DNA of 28,562 bases from Usnea hakonensis (lineage: Eukaryota > Ascomycota > Lecanoromycetes > Lecanorales > Parmeliaceae), in contig BLJB01000396.1 of the NCBI GenBank assembly GCA_013423325.1, positions 1-28,562 on the forward strand, given 5' to 3'. Position 1 is the first letter of the stretch. Every line of letters begins with the position of its first letter. The translations under genes and the position numbers were made by a program. Below, one piece after another: positions 1 through 9,655 of this stretch. A model generated the notes under the pieces. The model was not told the DNA's origin. It worked only from the letters and a program-made list of their open reading frames with translations, and did no database searches.

Positions 1-7
1 TCGCGTC

Positions 8-148
8 CTATTCTATTTCCGCGTCGTTATGCCTCTCTTCCTCCGAAGGAGTATCTCCCTCTACGTCTATATCTAGCAGTGTCTCTTCCTTCCCTAGTTC
101 CCCACCTATCGTGAATGGCGTCTCTTCATGTTGGTTGTTGTACTTCAT
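8..148 (-). CDS. Short acidic ORF in less-mutated left edge
   Basis: An open frame of 46 codons starts with ATG (148-146) and ends with TAG (10-8). The protein begins MKYNNQHEETPF and its C-terminal half is very acidic (runs of E and D). There is an in-frame TAA a few codons upstream of the ATG, so the start is well limited. This tract (1-168) keeps CA and TG dinucleotides, unlike the DNA to its right, so it was little touched by RIP. The TAG could itself be a RIP stop (from CAG or TGG), in which case the window cuts off a longer protein. An acidic N-terminus of this kind could belong to a retroelement Gag or to a host gene; I do not recognise it. Confidence 0.3.
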   Translation of the reverse strand: MKYNNQHEETPFTIGGELGKEETLLDIDVEGDTPSEEERHNDAEIE

Positions 149-168
149 CTTTTCTTTCCATTTTACTT

Positions 169-690
169 AAATAATAGTAACTATAATATCATATATTTAT
201 TTGTTTTAATATTAGATTTATAGTAGTCCTTATATTATTTTTTTTAATATAAGGGTTTTATAAATTTCTACTATTCTAATAGATAGAAAGTTTTTACTAT
301 ATTTAATAATTAGTTTATTAAATAATATAATATTAATTATAGTCTAGATCTCTTTACTAGTTCTTCTAGTTTTACTACTTTCTAATAAATATAGATATTA
401 GATCTAAATCTAAAAAAAGGGAAAAGAATAATAATATAATAATAAAAAATTAAATATTACTAAAGCTAGATTTAAAATTTTATTTATTTATATTATTAAA
501 AGGCTAATTATATAAAGAAGAAGAAATATACTTATTATTATTATTATATTATAAAATATTTATAGACTCTACTTTTATAAAGTATCTATTAAAATAATAA
601 TTTTAATAATTAATAATTAATTAAATAAGCTAGCCTTTTTTAAAAGGATAATTATTAAATTAAAAATTTAATATATTATAATCTCACATT
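169..690. other. AT-only tract without recognisable content
   Basis: Nearly pure A+T with scattered CTAG/AGATCT words. No frame stays open and no repeat structure stands out beyond short TAATAA runs. It is probably RIP-eroded repeat DNA, but too degraded to assign. Confidence 0.5.
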
Positions 691-699
691 ATAACTACT

Positions 700-810
700 C
701 TTTTCTCCTCCATTTCTTACTAGAATAGTGGAGAGCGTAGGCTAGCCCGATTAGGCTTAGCTTTATTTCCGTTAACTCCGGAGTTCGGTTATAAGAACTC
801 CTATAACCAC
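700..810. repeat. Less-mutated patch with two overlapping hairpins
   Basis: CA and TG survive here, unlike both sides. It contains two mutually exclusive stem-loops: GGAGTTC (780-786) with GAACTCC (795-801), and GGTTATA (787-793) with TATAACC (802-808). Such a patch may mark the edge of an eroded repeat. No coding content is visible. Confidence 0.35.
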
Positions 811-1560
811 TTTATAATTAGATCTTCTTTATAATAATATTTAGTTAATATTTAGATTCTTATCTAGTCCCTTATATAATATTATTATCCCTCTACTAGA
901 GTAGTACTAACCTACTTACTAGTTAATATTGGAGCTAAGAGTATACTAATACGAGATATAGTAGGCTAGGATATACGCCTACTATATCGGATCTAAGTAG
1001 TCCTTTAATACTATCGCGATAGATAGAGTACGAGGACCTAAGCGGCCTTAAGGTAATCGATCTAGCGAGATTAAATATAGATAATAAGATAAATTAAATA
1101 GATCCTATTAATCTATATTACCTATAGGTATCTAGAGCCGTTAGTAGATAATACTTAATATATAATATCTTAATACGCGAACCGAGTTAATAAGATATAA
1201 TCTAGAGTACCCTTAGGGGTAATTAAGTAGTACGCGATTCCGAGATAGAGTCGGACTATAAAGAATAATATATTTATTTTTATATACCCGCCGGACCCTT
1301 ATATTACGGAAAAGATAAAGAAGATAAAGAAGAGTATTATATAATAACTCTTAGTATATATAAAGTATAATTAGAATTATAATATATATAAAGTTATAGT
1401 ATTTAACTATAGAAAGATAGGTCTAAGTATAAATAGCTACTAAGCCCCTAGGGGCTTCTTTTATACTATAATACTTTAATTACTCTAGTAGTAATAGTAG
1501 TAGTAAATATAGTAAGTAAGTAGAAAAGTACCCGAAATATACTATAATATTACTAAATCT
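811..1560. other. Anonymous RIP-eroded sequence with one palindrome
   Basis: CpG words are common (CGCG, TCGC) but CpA is missing, which is the RIP pattern. It includes a perfect 16-bp palindrome, AAGCCCCTAGGGGCTT, at 1442-1457, and a GTAGTAATAGTAGTAG-like microsatellite near 1486-1503. I found no recognisable protein in either strand. Confidence 0.45.
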
Positions 1561-1740
1561 AAAAAGTTCATTTCTATAAGGATTCCGCCGGGTACATATA
1601 GTTAGTACAATTTAGTAGACTTAGTAGACTTAGCCTATATTAAATCATATATATGAAGTTAGTAAGTCCGCCTTATAATACGTACGATTTATAGGATCTA
1701 CACAATTCGCAAAATTTATAAAATTTGAATAAAATATAAA
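1561..1740. other. Less-mutated anonymous patch
   Basis: Retains words such as TTCATTTC, GTACATA, ATATGAAG and ACACAATTCGC, so RIP was weak here. It includes a duplicated TTAGTAGAC unit near 1613-1630. No ORF of note. Confidence 0.35.
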
Positions 1741-1995
1741 GTCTTTAAGACTTAGTTAATATAGTCTTTATAATATATATATAATAGGCTTACTAATACG
1801 GGCCTATTATAACGGGCCTATAACGCGCGTATATAATTTTTAAAAAAATTCGATTTAGACTATTTTTAGAATTATAGTATTATTATTTATAGCGCTAGAG
1901 ACTATCCGTTATTCTCGCTAACTTTAATTTTAGCGCTAACTTTATTTTAGTGTCTCGCTTAATTTTATTTTAATTTTAATTTTAATTTTTTTTTT
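1741..1995. repeat. Simple and short direct repeats
   Basis: Contains ACGGGCCTATTATA-type repeats (near 1798-1822), a doubled GCGCTAACTTTA-type unit (near 1915-1945) and a T-rich (TTTTAA)n run ending in poly-T just before 1996. These are low-complexity features without coding content. Confidence 0.4.
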
Positions 1996-2063
1996 TTAGC
2001 AAGTTAGACTTGCTAATCGTACGGATTCCCTAATAAGAGTAAAGTTACTATGCTAATCGTACG
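1996..2063. repeat. Perfect stem-loop plus direct repeat GCTAATCGTACG
   Basis: TTAGCAAGT (1996-2004) and ACTTGCTAA (2008-2016) form a perfect 9-bp stem with a 3-nt loop. GCTAATCGTACG occurs at about 2013-2024 and again at 2052-2063. CA/TG are retained through about 2160. The arrangement could be the end of a DNA transposon or a terminal repeat cluster, but I found no partner copy elsewhere in the window. Confidence 0.4.
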
Positions 2064-2159
2064 TATTTTCTGCTATTAGCAGGGTCGATTTGCTACAGAT
2101 CGCGCGATTCGGAAGATTCGCAATTTGATATTTAGTAGGAACTTTTCAGATTTGGTGAT

Positions 2160-3240
2160 AAAGCCTAGCTATTAATATCTAGAGCTCTAGAAATTAGAGC
2201 TATTTATTTTCGGTATACTTATATAAAGCTATAGAGGCGAGAGTTATAAGGGCTCTAAAGTATAGGCTCTAAATAAGATATAAAGGCCTTAATCTATTTA
2301 ATTATATATTATATATAGTTTATAGGGATTAGTATAATTCTATTATTACTATATTAAAGAGAGTTAATTTAATAGTTAAAATAAGCCTATTTAATAAGTA
2401 ATTACTAAATTAATAGTATAAAGTTTTTAGATTATATAATAGTAAAGTCTTAGTCTATATTAGTTTTATAGTTAAAAATAAGTAGATATTTACCTTTCTT
2501 TAAAGTATTATTAATAAAGGCTACTTTCTAGTAGTACTAAATATCTAAGATCTATACTATATTAGCTATCTAGATCTTAGTCTAGATAATAAATAAAATA
2601 ATATAATTAGACTTTAATATAAACTTTTATAATATAAGGTAGTAGTCTCGCTTTATATAGTTAGAAAGATTATTAGCCTAGTTAGTCTTATTAGCGCTAA
2701 TAAAAAATAAGATAGACTTAGAATATATAAAAATAGTAATAAAAATCTAAATATAGAAAAGAAATTTAATAAGCTCCCTTATATTAATATTACTATTTAA
2801 TTTAGTAGCTTTAAAGTATAGAGAGGTTATAACTTTTAAAGGATATAGTTAAATTTTCTTAATATTTAAAAAATAGGAGATAGATATAATATAAAAAAAA
2901 TAGCTAATTTAGAATTCTATATTATAATATAATTAATAAAATCGTTTAGATAAGGCTAGAATAAATTTAGTAATAAAGATAATTATAATAATCGCGATCT
3001 TAATACTATACCCGTAATATCTAGAATATTAATAACTATATAGCTATTAGAGTTTAAGTTTTAGAGCTTATTTAAAGATAATAAACTTATTCTTATTAAA
3101 AGATTTAATAAATCTATTAACGACTTATTTTTTAATAGAAATATATTCTAATACTACCTTTCCCTTAGCTACTTTTTTATAAATAAAGTACTAATTAATA
3201 TTAATATACTTAATTTACGAGTAAAATTAGGGATTCTTCA
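2160..3240 (+). pseudogene. RIP-eroded coding-like relic, family unknown
   Basis: On the plus strand, long stretches read as protein interrupted only by TAA/TAG codons, as expected if CAA, CAG and TGG were converted by RIP. An example is the frame across about 2560-2800, rich in Ile, Leu, Lys and Arg. I could not match any domain (no RT, integrase or DDE motif recognised). It may be the Gag or 3' part of an eroded retroelement. The right border coincides with a switch to CA/TG-retaining sequence at about 3240, which suggests an element edge there. Confidence 0.25.
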
Positions 3241-3318
3241 TTATAGTAACTAGTGGTACACGAAAAAAGTGGTATCAAAGTCTATCTTTTTTCTAGACTA
3301 CGAAAAATGCTAAATACT

Positions 3319-3433
3319 AAGTACTAGTACTAGTAAGTAGGTCCTTCTATTCCTAGTTATTATTAAGTACTAGTGCTAATAAGTAGATCCTTCTATTTCT
3401 AATTATCTAGATCTTTCTATTCCTAGTTATTAG
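3319..3433 (+). repeat. Tandem repeat, about 46-bp unit
   Basis: Two nearly full units start with AAGTACTAGT at 3319 and 3365 (period 46). A third, partial unit of about 24 bp starts at 3410 and repeats only the GATCTTTCTATTCCTAGTTAT half. The differences among units are mostly C/T and G/A, consistent with RIP after duplication. Confidence 0.6.
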
Positions 3434-3850
3434 AAGGCTATAATATCTTCTCGCGCTAAAAAAGACGCTTACGTCCTTATAAGCGAGGCTAATAGATTTA
3501 CTAAGTACTAAGTAATACTAGGAAGTCTTATTATTAGGTTTAGATAGTAGATAAAATTCGTAAGCTAGCGGAGTTACTAAAAAATTATCAGTATATATAA
3601 AGAGCTAACCGCCAAGACGCTACCAATTGTATGTGGAGCCAATTAAAAAGTCGGATACGCTTCCTATTTGGGATTCTTAGCGCTAATAAAGTAAGTGGCC
3701 ACGACTACCAAAATCCTCTTCTACTAAAAAGATTTATAATTATAATAACTTTATTCCCTATAAATATAATTTTCTTATAATTTCTATAATTATAGAGCGT
3801 TATTTACGCTTTCTAATAATATAAAAATTATTAAAATCGGCTTAATATAC
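3434..3850. other. Partly spared anonymous stretch
   Basis: The part at 3590-3730 keeps CCAAGACGC, CCAATTG, TGTGGAGCC and GTGGCCACG, so it escaped most RIP. Between 3450 and 3720 one plus-strand frame is open apart from RIP-type stops, but I cannot identify a product. The rest (3731-3850) is AT-rich and featureless. Confidence 0.3.
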
Positions 3851-3853
3851 GTG

Positions 3854-4022
3854 GTGATATAATCTTTTAAAGAAATCTCCCCCCGGAGGGCCCCCGGAGG
3901 GAGGGGGGTTCCAGGGGGTCTCCCCCTGGGAATTAAAAAAGGTTCATAAAGCCTTTTCTACTATAAACCCCCTAGAGAACTTTCACACCAGAAATAACTT
4001 TCAAATAATACTATTATATCAC
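3854..4022. mobile_element. MITE-like 169-bp element, GC-rich core
   Basis: Perfect 10-bp inverted ends, GTGATATAAT (3854-3863) and ATTATATCAC (4013-4022), enclose a core unlike its surroundings: G+C-rich, CA/TG retained, no coding capacity. No clear target duplication flanks it (GTG on the left, GAAATT on the right). Just outside the right end is another palindrome, CACGAAA/TTTCGTG (about 4020-4036). The likely class is a short non-autonomous DNA transposon. RIP normally needs duplications of several hundred bp, so a 169-bp repeat could stay unmutated inside a mutated block. No second copy is visible here to prove mobility. Confidence 0.45.
3879..3929. repeat. GC-rich hairpins in MITE-like core
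   Basis: The left part has a C-run and two CCGGAGGG units that can pair with the G-run ending at about 3908. The right part is a perfect hairpin, CCAGGGGG (3911-3918), loop TCT, CCCCCTGG (3922-3929). As RNA or single-stranded DNA this block would fold very stably. Confidence 0.6.
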
Positions 4023-4039
4023 GAAATTTTTTCGTGGGC

Positions 4040-5350
4040 CTATACTTGTTATATTATAAATAGTAGATAAAATTAGATTAGAAATAATATAAGTAGCTCT
4101 TTAGAAGAATATAGAGCGATAATAGATAAAAATTATTTTATTTTTATAGATCTACTTAATTATTAAAGAGTATAAAGTTTTTCTAGAATATAAATAATTA
4201 TCGATAAAGTTAAAGTCTTATAGATTATAAATATAATCGGAGCTATTAATTTAATCTAGTAAAAGCTGATTTTAGTACTAGTTAATAACTAGTTTCTCTA
4301 TATCTAGAATTATTATTCCTAGCTTATATAAGATATCTTTAATATATTTAAAGACTTTATTAATCTTTTTAAAAATATTACGCTTTTTTTAGTTATTTTA
4401 AAAAGACTTTAAATAAGTAATATATATATTAAAGATATTAATTATTTAGTACTAATAGGCGGAAAATTCTATTATTATAATATATTTAAAATTAATAAGA
4501 TCGCGATCTTTTTATAGCTATATAATTTTTTAGTTAAGAAGTCCGATATCTTTCTTATTATCTAGTAAGACTAGAATATATATAAATCTTAAAATAGTAC
4601 TAGCTACTAAAATCTAATTTAAATATATTTATAGATAACTTTTTAGCTTTAGATAAACTATATTTAAGTACGCTTATAAACGACTTTCTAGCTTTATATA
4701 GATAGTATTCGAGTACGCTTATAAATAATTTTTTAGCTTTAGACTAGAGGCCTTTAGCGAGCTTATTAAGCTTAGAGTCGAGGTATTAATATATATATAT
4801 ACGGGTTTAATTCTAGAAGGTTTAAATTATTTAACTTTAGTAGTAATCTAAACGAGTTTAATTTAATTATTAATAGAAATAAATATAGTACCGCAAATAA
4901 CTATAGATATAAAATTAATTAGTAGTATCTATTTAAGTATATTTTAATTAGATAGAAAAATATATTATAAAGAATAGAAGTCCCTTAGATACTAAATCTT
5001 TTAATTTAGTCTAGAAAAGGTATAAACCTCTATATTTAGATCTAAATAGATAATAGCGAATTCTACTAATAAATATATATATTTAAAATTTAGTCTCTTA
5101 CTAAAATCTTTATAAAACTATTTATTATTCTAGACTAGAAATTATAGTTTTCTATCTCTATTATAAATAATAACTATAATTTTATAAAGTATAAAATCTT
5201 TTAGAATCTAGCCTTATTTATTAAAATTTAGTTACTATATAATATATCTTCTAGCTATACTAGACGCTAGCGCCTAGAATTTAAAATAGTCTAGTAATAT
5301 ATAGAATTATAGATAATATTTTAAAATTTTAAAAATTATTAGAAAGTAGA
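4040..5350 (+). pseudogene. RIP-eroded coding-like relic with internal repeats
   Basis: The plus strand reads as a continuous protein-like frame with RIP-type TAA/TAG stops for several hundred codons, for example 4070-4380. It carries the 45-bp (15-codon) tandem repeat described separately. I recognise no retroelement or transposase motif, so the family is open. It ends abruptly at 5350 where repeat module A1 begins. It might be the same relic as 2160-3240, interrupted by the less-mutated 3240-4036 block; that is inference from position only. Confidence 0.25.
4623..4757 (+). repeat. Three copies of a 45-bp in-frame repeat
   Basis: Units begin at 4623, 4668 and 4713, sharing GTACGCTTATAAA (or its RIP form) and a CTTTCTAGCTTTA segment. 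The period of 45 keeps the frame, and one plus frame reads EYAYKRLSSF-like units. Differences between units are mainly C/T and G/A. The repeat sits in the unidentified relic at 4040-5350. Confidence 0.65.
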
Positions 5351-5649
5351 TATTACGAGTATAACTACTTGCAGGGCTAAAGGAGACATATAACCTCCTT
5401 CCTATTTAGGTTTAGCGCCTTAGTACCTCTCTACCTATATATCTTTCTTATACCTATATATAGATTTTACCTCCTTATTAATTAAATCCTAGTTATATAC
5501 TACTATTAACTTAATCTAATTATAGTCCTAATATTATTTAATTAATCTATTAATTGTACGATATTAATAATTTTATTATTATTTTACTTAAGGCTTTAGA
5601 CGAGCTAAAAGAACCTAAGAGGGGGTATTTATAAATTAATAGCCTAATA
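5351..5649. repeat. Repeat module A, copy 1
   Basis: About 299 bp, highly similar to 21446-21745. It starts TATTACGAG (TGTTACGAG in copy 2) and ends GCCTAATA (ACCTAGTA in copy 2), so copy 2 has a TG start and an end compatible with RIP-altered CA. The left flanks of the two copies differ, so the start is a real element end or a recombination point. Some CA/TG survive at the left edge (TTGCAGG, GACATA). An LTR is plausible; the orientation is uncertain. The polypurine run GAGGGGG near 5619-5625 followed by TATTTATA also resembles a PPT-LTR junction, which would instead put an LTR start inside A. Confidence 0.6.
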
Positions 5650-5654
5650 ATAAT
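5650..5654. repeat. Target-site duplication ATAAT, left of element B
   Basis: ATAAT lies directly before the B LTR and is matched by ATAAT at 20348-20352 directly after the other B LTR. The empty site is effectively preserved at 21741-21755, where module A is followed by ATAATATACTAG without an insertion. Confidence 0.85.
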
Positions 5655-5844
5655 TGTAATCGCTTAACTGGTATCTCACTGCTCAGGCACGAAATGGGCT
5701 ACTAATAGTATTAATTCTTAAAGATCTAACTAGGTACGAGAGCTATTAGTACTTATAGACCTTATAGCCCTATAGTATCTATTAAATAAGAGCTATCGAA
5801 GCTTTCTAGCTAATACTCTAAATCTATTAAGGCTTCTATTTATA
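5655..5844 (-). repeat. Element B LTR, 3' copy
   Basis: 190 bp, same length as the partner at 20158-20347. Read on the minus strand the LTR runs TG...CA (unmutated termini TGTGAACGG and GCGATTACA, combining both copies). The outer left part (5655 to about 5711) keeps CA/TG (CTGGTATCTCACTGC, GGCACGAAATGGG), whereas the same positions in the partner read CTAGTATTTTACTAT and GGTATAAAATAAA. Confidence 0.88.
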
Positions 5845-5859
5845 ATCCCCCCCTTTTAT
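5845..5859 (-). promoter_or_regulatory. Polypurine tract of element B
   Basis: On the minus strand this reads ATAAAAGGGGGGGAT immediately before the LTR start, a typical plus-strand primer for LTR retrotransposons. It fixes the element's orientation as minus. Confidence 0.75.
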
Positions 5860-6785
5860 ACCTTATACCCCTATAAGGTCTTTCGTCTTCTAAATTTATA
5901 CCCCTATAGGTCTATACTTCTTAAATTAATAAATTACCTTCTAACTCCTATTTTATTATAACCTCGATTAATAGCTTACCTTTATAGAACTATTATACCT
6001 ATTTAAGGGTATTCTCGACAGGGGCTTAAAAAGTTTATAATATAATTAGAGAATTATATATAGATATAGGTTAATAGTCGAATACCTATTAGTATATATT
6101 AATATAGATAGCCCTAATAGTGTCTTCTATATTTTCGCGATATTTAGTAATATCTTAATAAGTATAGCGAAATCCTTAAAGATATATTCGATATAATTCT
6201 ATATTAGCTATAATAATCTACTTAAGATTATAAAAGGTATTATAATCGCTAGTTATAATTACTTCTATAACTAGTATAAATTCTTTAAGTAGAGTATAGG
6301 AGTCTACTAGAGTATCTACTTACCCTATAATAATTATATCTAGTTATTCGATAACCCCTAATATAGTAACTAAGTCTTATTATAACTCTATAAGGGCGGT
6401 AAGTATAGTATCTAATAATATCTATAGGGGTTTATAAGCCTTACTTAATAAAAATTCGACCTTAGATAATAGGAATTAAGGACGTTTCCCCTTACCCTTT
6501 TTAGTAGTTATTAGTATAGTCGAGATAGTAGGTATAGTTAGGACTAGATAAGATATTAGAATAGCTAGAAATAAAGATAATAAGGTTATTAAGGCTTCTA
6601 TTTTCTTACTTTTTTTTCCGCCGAATAGATATATTAGAGATATTAGCGGGTCCCCTTACTAATATCTACTAGATCTATATAAAGGATACTATATATAGAT
6701 ATCTTTATTAAATAAAGCTATAATATTATTAATAGTAAAGAGGTAGCCGAAATAGATATATATAGATTATATAATAATATATCCC
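5860..6785 (-). pseudogene. Element B 3' region, Pro/Thr/Ser-rich relic
   Basis: Downstream of pol in element B (minus strand). It is separated from 14570-15250 only by the later insertion of C, so together they make about 1.6 kb between the chromodomain and the polypurine tract. One minus frame reads as a low-complexity protein rich in residues that RIP would derive from Pro, Thr and Ser (many CTA, ATA, ATT codons), with a KKGKGKRP segment near 6470-6520. This is unusually long for a 3' UTR. It could be a third ORF of the element, or non-coding; I cannot name it. Confidence 0.35.
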
Positions 6786-6790
6786 GCTAA
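6786..6790. repeat. Target-site duplication GCTAA, left of element C
   Basis: GCTAA is directly adjacent to the C LTR and is repeated at 14565-14569 after the other LTR. Confidence 0.88.
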
Positions 6791-6952
6791 TGTTATAAGT
6801 GATAAGAGAAGAGTGAAGTGTAAAAGTTGTTGTATTCACTAAGTCTAAGAAGTCTATTTAAGTGAATACTAAGAGTAAATATACGCTAAGAGATTTACTT
6901 AGTAAGAGTAATAATAAATATAATAATACTAAGTAACTACCTTTATATAATA
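6791..6952 (-). repeat. Element C LTR, 3' copy
   Basis: 162 bp. Its left (outer) half keeps TG (GTGATAAG, GAGTGAAGTGTAAAAG, GTTGTTGTATTCAC). Its right (inner) half is converted (TTACTTAGTAAG, ATATAATA). On the minus strand the LTR begins TGTCACATG (restored from the two copies) and ends TTATAACA. Confidence 0.92.
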
Positions 6953-6966
6953 ACCTCCCCTAGATA
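6953..6966 (-). promoter_or_regulatory. Polypurine tract of element C
   Basis: Reads TATCTAGGGGAGGT on the minus strand, immediately before the LTR start. Its place at the left LTR shows that the element points left. Confidence 0.7.
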
Positions 6967-7530
6967 GAAAAATTGCTTCTACGCCCTTAAAGAAGATAAA
7001 TTTATAGTAAGTATTACTAAAGCTATAATATACTATATTATATATTATAGCGAGTTAAATAAATAGATTAGAATAATATATATCTTAGCTAAATTAAATA
7101 CTATAGTAGTAGCTAAAATCCTTAACTATTACTTAGATAGATATTAATAAATCCTTATAATTATCGAACTATAAGAGTACTTTAGGGGCTTATATTAATA
7201 ATTATATAATAATTATTTTTTAAAGCTATCGGGTTATTAAAGTATTAATAAGGTAGATATAATTATAGAAAGTAGAGTATTAAATATAACTACTTATTTT
7301 CTTTAGTAATTACGGACTTCGAATTTATATTAGTAGAATTATAATATCGATCGGAGGTATAGTATTTAATATATTATATATTTACGTAATCGGTCTCGAG
7401 ATTTAAATACTTTTAGAGGTAGCGGAGTAGTATTTACTTTTTTACTAGATAGCGGAATAGTATTTAGGATATTTAGAATTACGATATCTAAAATTATGTT
7501 AGATATTATAATAATATATTATAATTCTAT

Positions 7531-7686
7531 CTTATATTTCTAGACTAGATCTTATATATTATTAAGATCCTTAATATTATATTAATAATTCTATTACGGT
7601 CCGTAACTACGCTATCTTATAAGGTATTTAATTACTAGGCCCTTATTTTTACGTATTACTCTCTTATTAAGAAGACGCTTAATTTC
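7531..7686 (-). pseudogene. Chromodomain of element C
   Basis: The minus strand reads EIKRLLNKRVIRKNKG followed by IKYLIR-stop-RSYGP, then YNIKDLNNI-stop-DLV. This is the chromodomain pattern with the W of the WKGY-like turn as TAG and an aromatic/Asp-rich continuation. In chromoviruses this domain sits at the integrase C-terminus and directs integration into heterochromatin, which suits insertion into another repeat. Confidence 0.8.
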
Positions 7687-8199
7687 TAAATTAATTAATC
7701 TATCCTTATTAGTTAAGATAGATAGAGGCTTATTAGAAAAGGGATATTTAAATAAGTCGCTTTCTAGAGCGGGATATAATTTAAGTTAGGCTATAATAAA
7801 TATATTATATATCTTCTAATTTTAAGGTATATCTAATTTATATACTAGTCTACTAATTCGTTATACTACCTTAAAGGGACTAATATACTATTATATAAAC
7901 TTATTTATAATCCCGGTATTTAATAGGATATTATATTCTTTATATAATCTAAGAAGAACCTAATTATTAACCCTAAAAAATATAGACTAATATAATCGAT
8001 TATAATAAAACTTAGTAGATATCTAGATAAAGTCTATAGTATCTTTTACTAAGATACGGGCTATAGTATAGTTAATTCTAGATATATATAAGAGTAAATT
8101 AAGTAGTCTATTAATAGTAAAGCCGTATATTACTTTTATTAGAGTAGGATATCTAGAATTATTAAGATATAATTAAATAATTAATAATACGTTAAGCTA

Positions 8200-8650
8200 T
8201 TTTACTAGATTATTTAATATATAAATTATAAATCTAAGTATTATCTCTATCGTCTAGTTAATTCTCTCGCTTAAATTATCTATCTAGGGATAGTATACTA
8301 TACTATAAAATAATAAAACCTTAAGTAGTTTAAATAAATATAATTATATTTTAAATAAAAACTTTCTATCTCTATTCGAAATAATAGCTTATAATATATT
8401 CTAGTCTATAAGCTATAGTCTCTCTAGTAACACCTTTATCTATTAGATAGTAATCTAAGTCGACTTCTTAAGGATAAGCTAGATATATTTTAAAAATTTA
8501 TAAATAATAGATATAATCGTATCTATATTATTAGTTAGAGGTAACGCTAATATAAAGTCGATTATTAACGTATAGAAAGGAATAGGCGGACTTTAAATAG
8601 ATTATATATTTTTATATAGCGTATATCGGCGAGTCTATAGAATTAAATAT
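8200..8650 (-). pseudogene. Integrase core of element C (DD35E)
   Basis: Minus-strand frame with TLIIDFILALPLTNN (first Asp at 8557-8559), then AIISNRDRKFLF (second catalytic position at 8374-8376, AAT/Asn in place of Asp) and YYP-stop-IDNLSERIN (Glu at 8266-8268). The second and third acidic positions are 36 codons apart, i.e. exactly 35 residues between them, the retroviral-type spacing. The rest matches the Ty3/gypsy signatures HPQTDGxSERxNQ and LNNSxHP once RIP is allowed for. The enzyme is dead. Confidence 0.85.
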
Positions 8651-9550
8651 TAATAATAGTAATATATAAAACTTCTTAGTTACTAAGTTAAACTATATAT
8701 ATATTATAAGCTAGATATAATATCGTAATATCTCTAGAAACCTAGATAGATATTATTATAAGTAATTTCTAGGATCTTAGAAAGGACGTTAATAGATAAA
8801 TAGAGGCGTTATTTCCTAGTAATTCTATTAATATAGAAGATTAGATCGGCTTTAATTAATAAATATCCGATAACCTTAATACTTTTAGAATCTAGGTTAA
8901 TATTTTTAGAAATAGGTATAGTATTTTCTTTCTATACTATTTTAAATTAAAGTATAAAAGGGCAATTCCTACCTTATATAAATAATAAAATTATTATATT
9001 TTCTTATAGTTTATTATTATTATTAATTATTTAAGTAATACGCTTCTAGTAAGAGTTAAGTTAGTAACCTTCTAAATATTTATTATAAAAAGACTAACTT
9101 ATTTTAACTATTATTAAGGCGTATAAGATATTAGTTACTATAAGAGTATCTAGCTTAGAATAATTATCTATTAAGCTATTACTATTAAGATTTATAAGTC
9201 TTAATAAAGTATCTAGTAAAATATACTCTTTCCCTAGCTTATAGAAAACCTAAAGATTAAATTAATAGAGGAATTAAGCTACTCTAATTAGATAAATATT
9301 TAACCTTAAAGTTAATATAGATATAATTAAGCTCTATTTTATAAGATCTAGAATTATTAAATAATTAGTTTAAATTCTAACTAGCTTCGTAGAAGACTTA
9401 ATAAGATATTAAATTTTCTTAATTATCTATACGAATTTAGTTATCTCTAATTTAGTAGGCTAATAATTTCTCTCTACTATAGTAAGAACTTTTAAAAGAA
9501 ATATAATTAGTTCGATCTATTATTTAATTAGCTATTTAGTAAACGTCTAA

Positions 9551-9655
9551 CTATTAGATTACTTTATTAAACTATTAGATTACTTTATTAGACCGTTAGA
9601 TTACTTTATTAGATTATTAGATTATTTTATTAGACCGTTAAATTACTTTTCGTCT
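9551..9655 (-). repeat. Five 21-bp in-frame repeats in RNase H region of C
   Basis: TTAGAT-containing units recur exactly every 21 bp (anchors at 9554, 9575, 9596, 9617 and 9638). On the minus strand they keep the frame and read SN-x-LIK-stop units, i.e. seven residues with a Gln at the RIP stop. They follow the RNase H segment ending KDEK. Most inter-unit changes are C/T or G/A. Confidence 0.8.

Noticed and set aside
160..700. Possible mitochondrial DNA because of very high A+T
   Set aside because: The rest of the window has the RIP signature and LTR retrotransposons, which are nuclear; no mitochondrial gene or tRNA is visible.
3270..3280. TGGTATCAAAG, resembling an initiator-Met tRNA primer-binding site (TGGTATCAGAG)
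   Set aside because: No LTR ending in CA lies directly upstream, no matching LTR pair or polypurine tract was found nearby, and the word also fits ordinary sequence in this spared patch.
3240..4036. A single 0.8-kb DNA transposon with CACGAAAAAA ends (3259-3268 and the complement at 4025-4036)
   Set aside because: Similarity of the two ends is short and imperfect and there is no target duplication; the 169-bp unit with perfect 10-bp ends is better supported.
9551..9655. CRISPR-like array
   Set aside because: Units are contiguous without unique spacers and keep the reading frame of a retroelement; this is a minisatellite.
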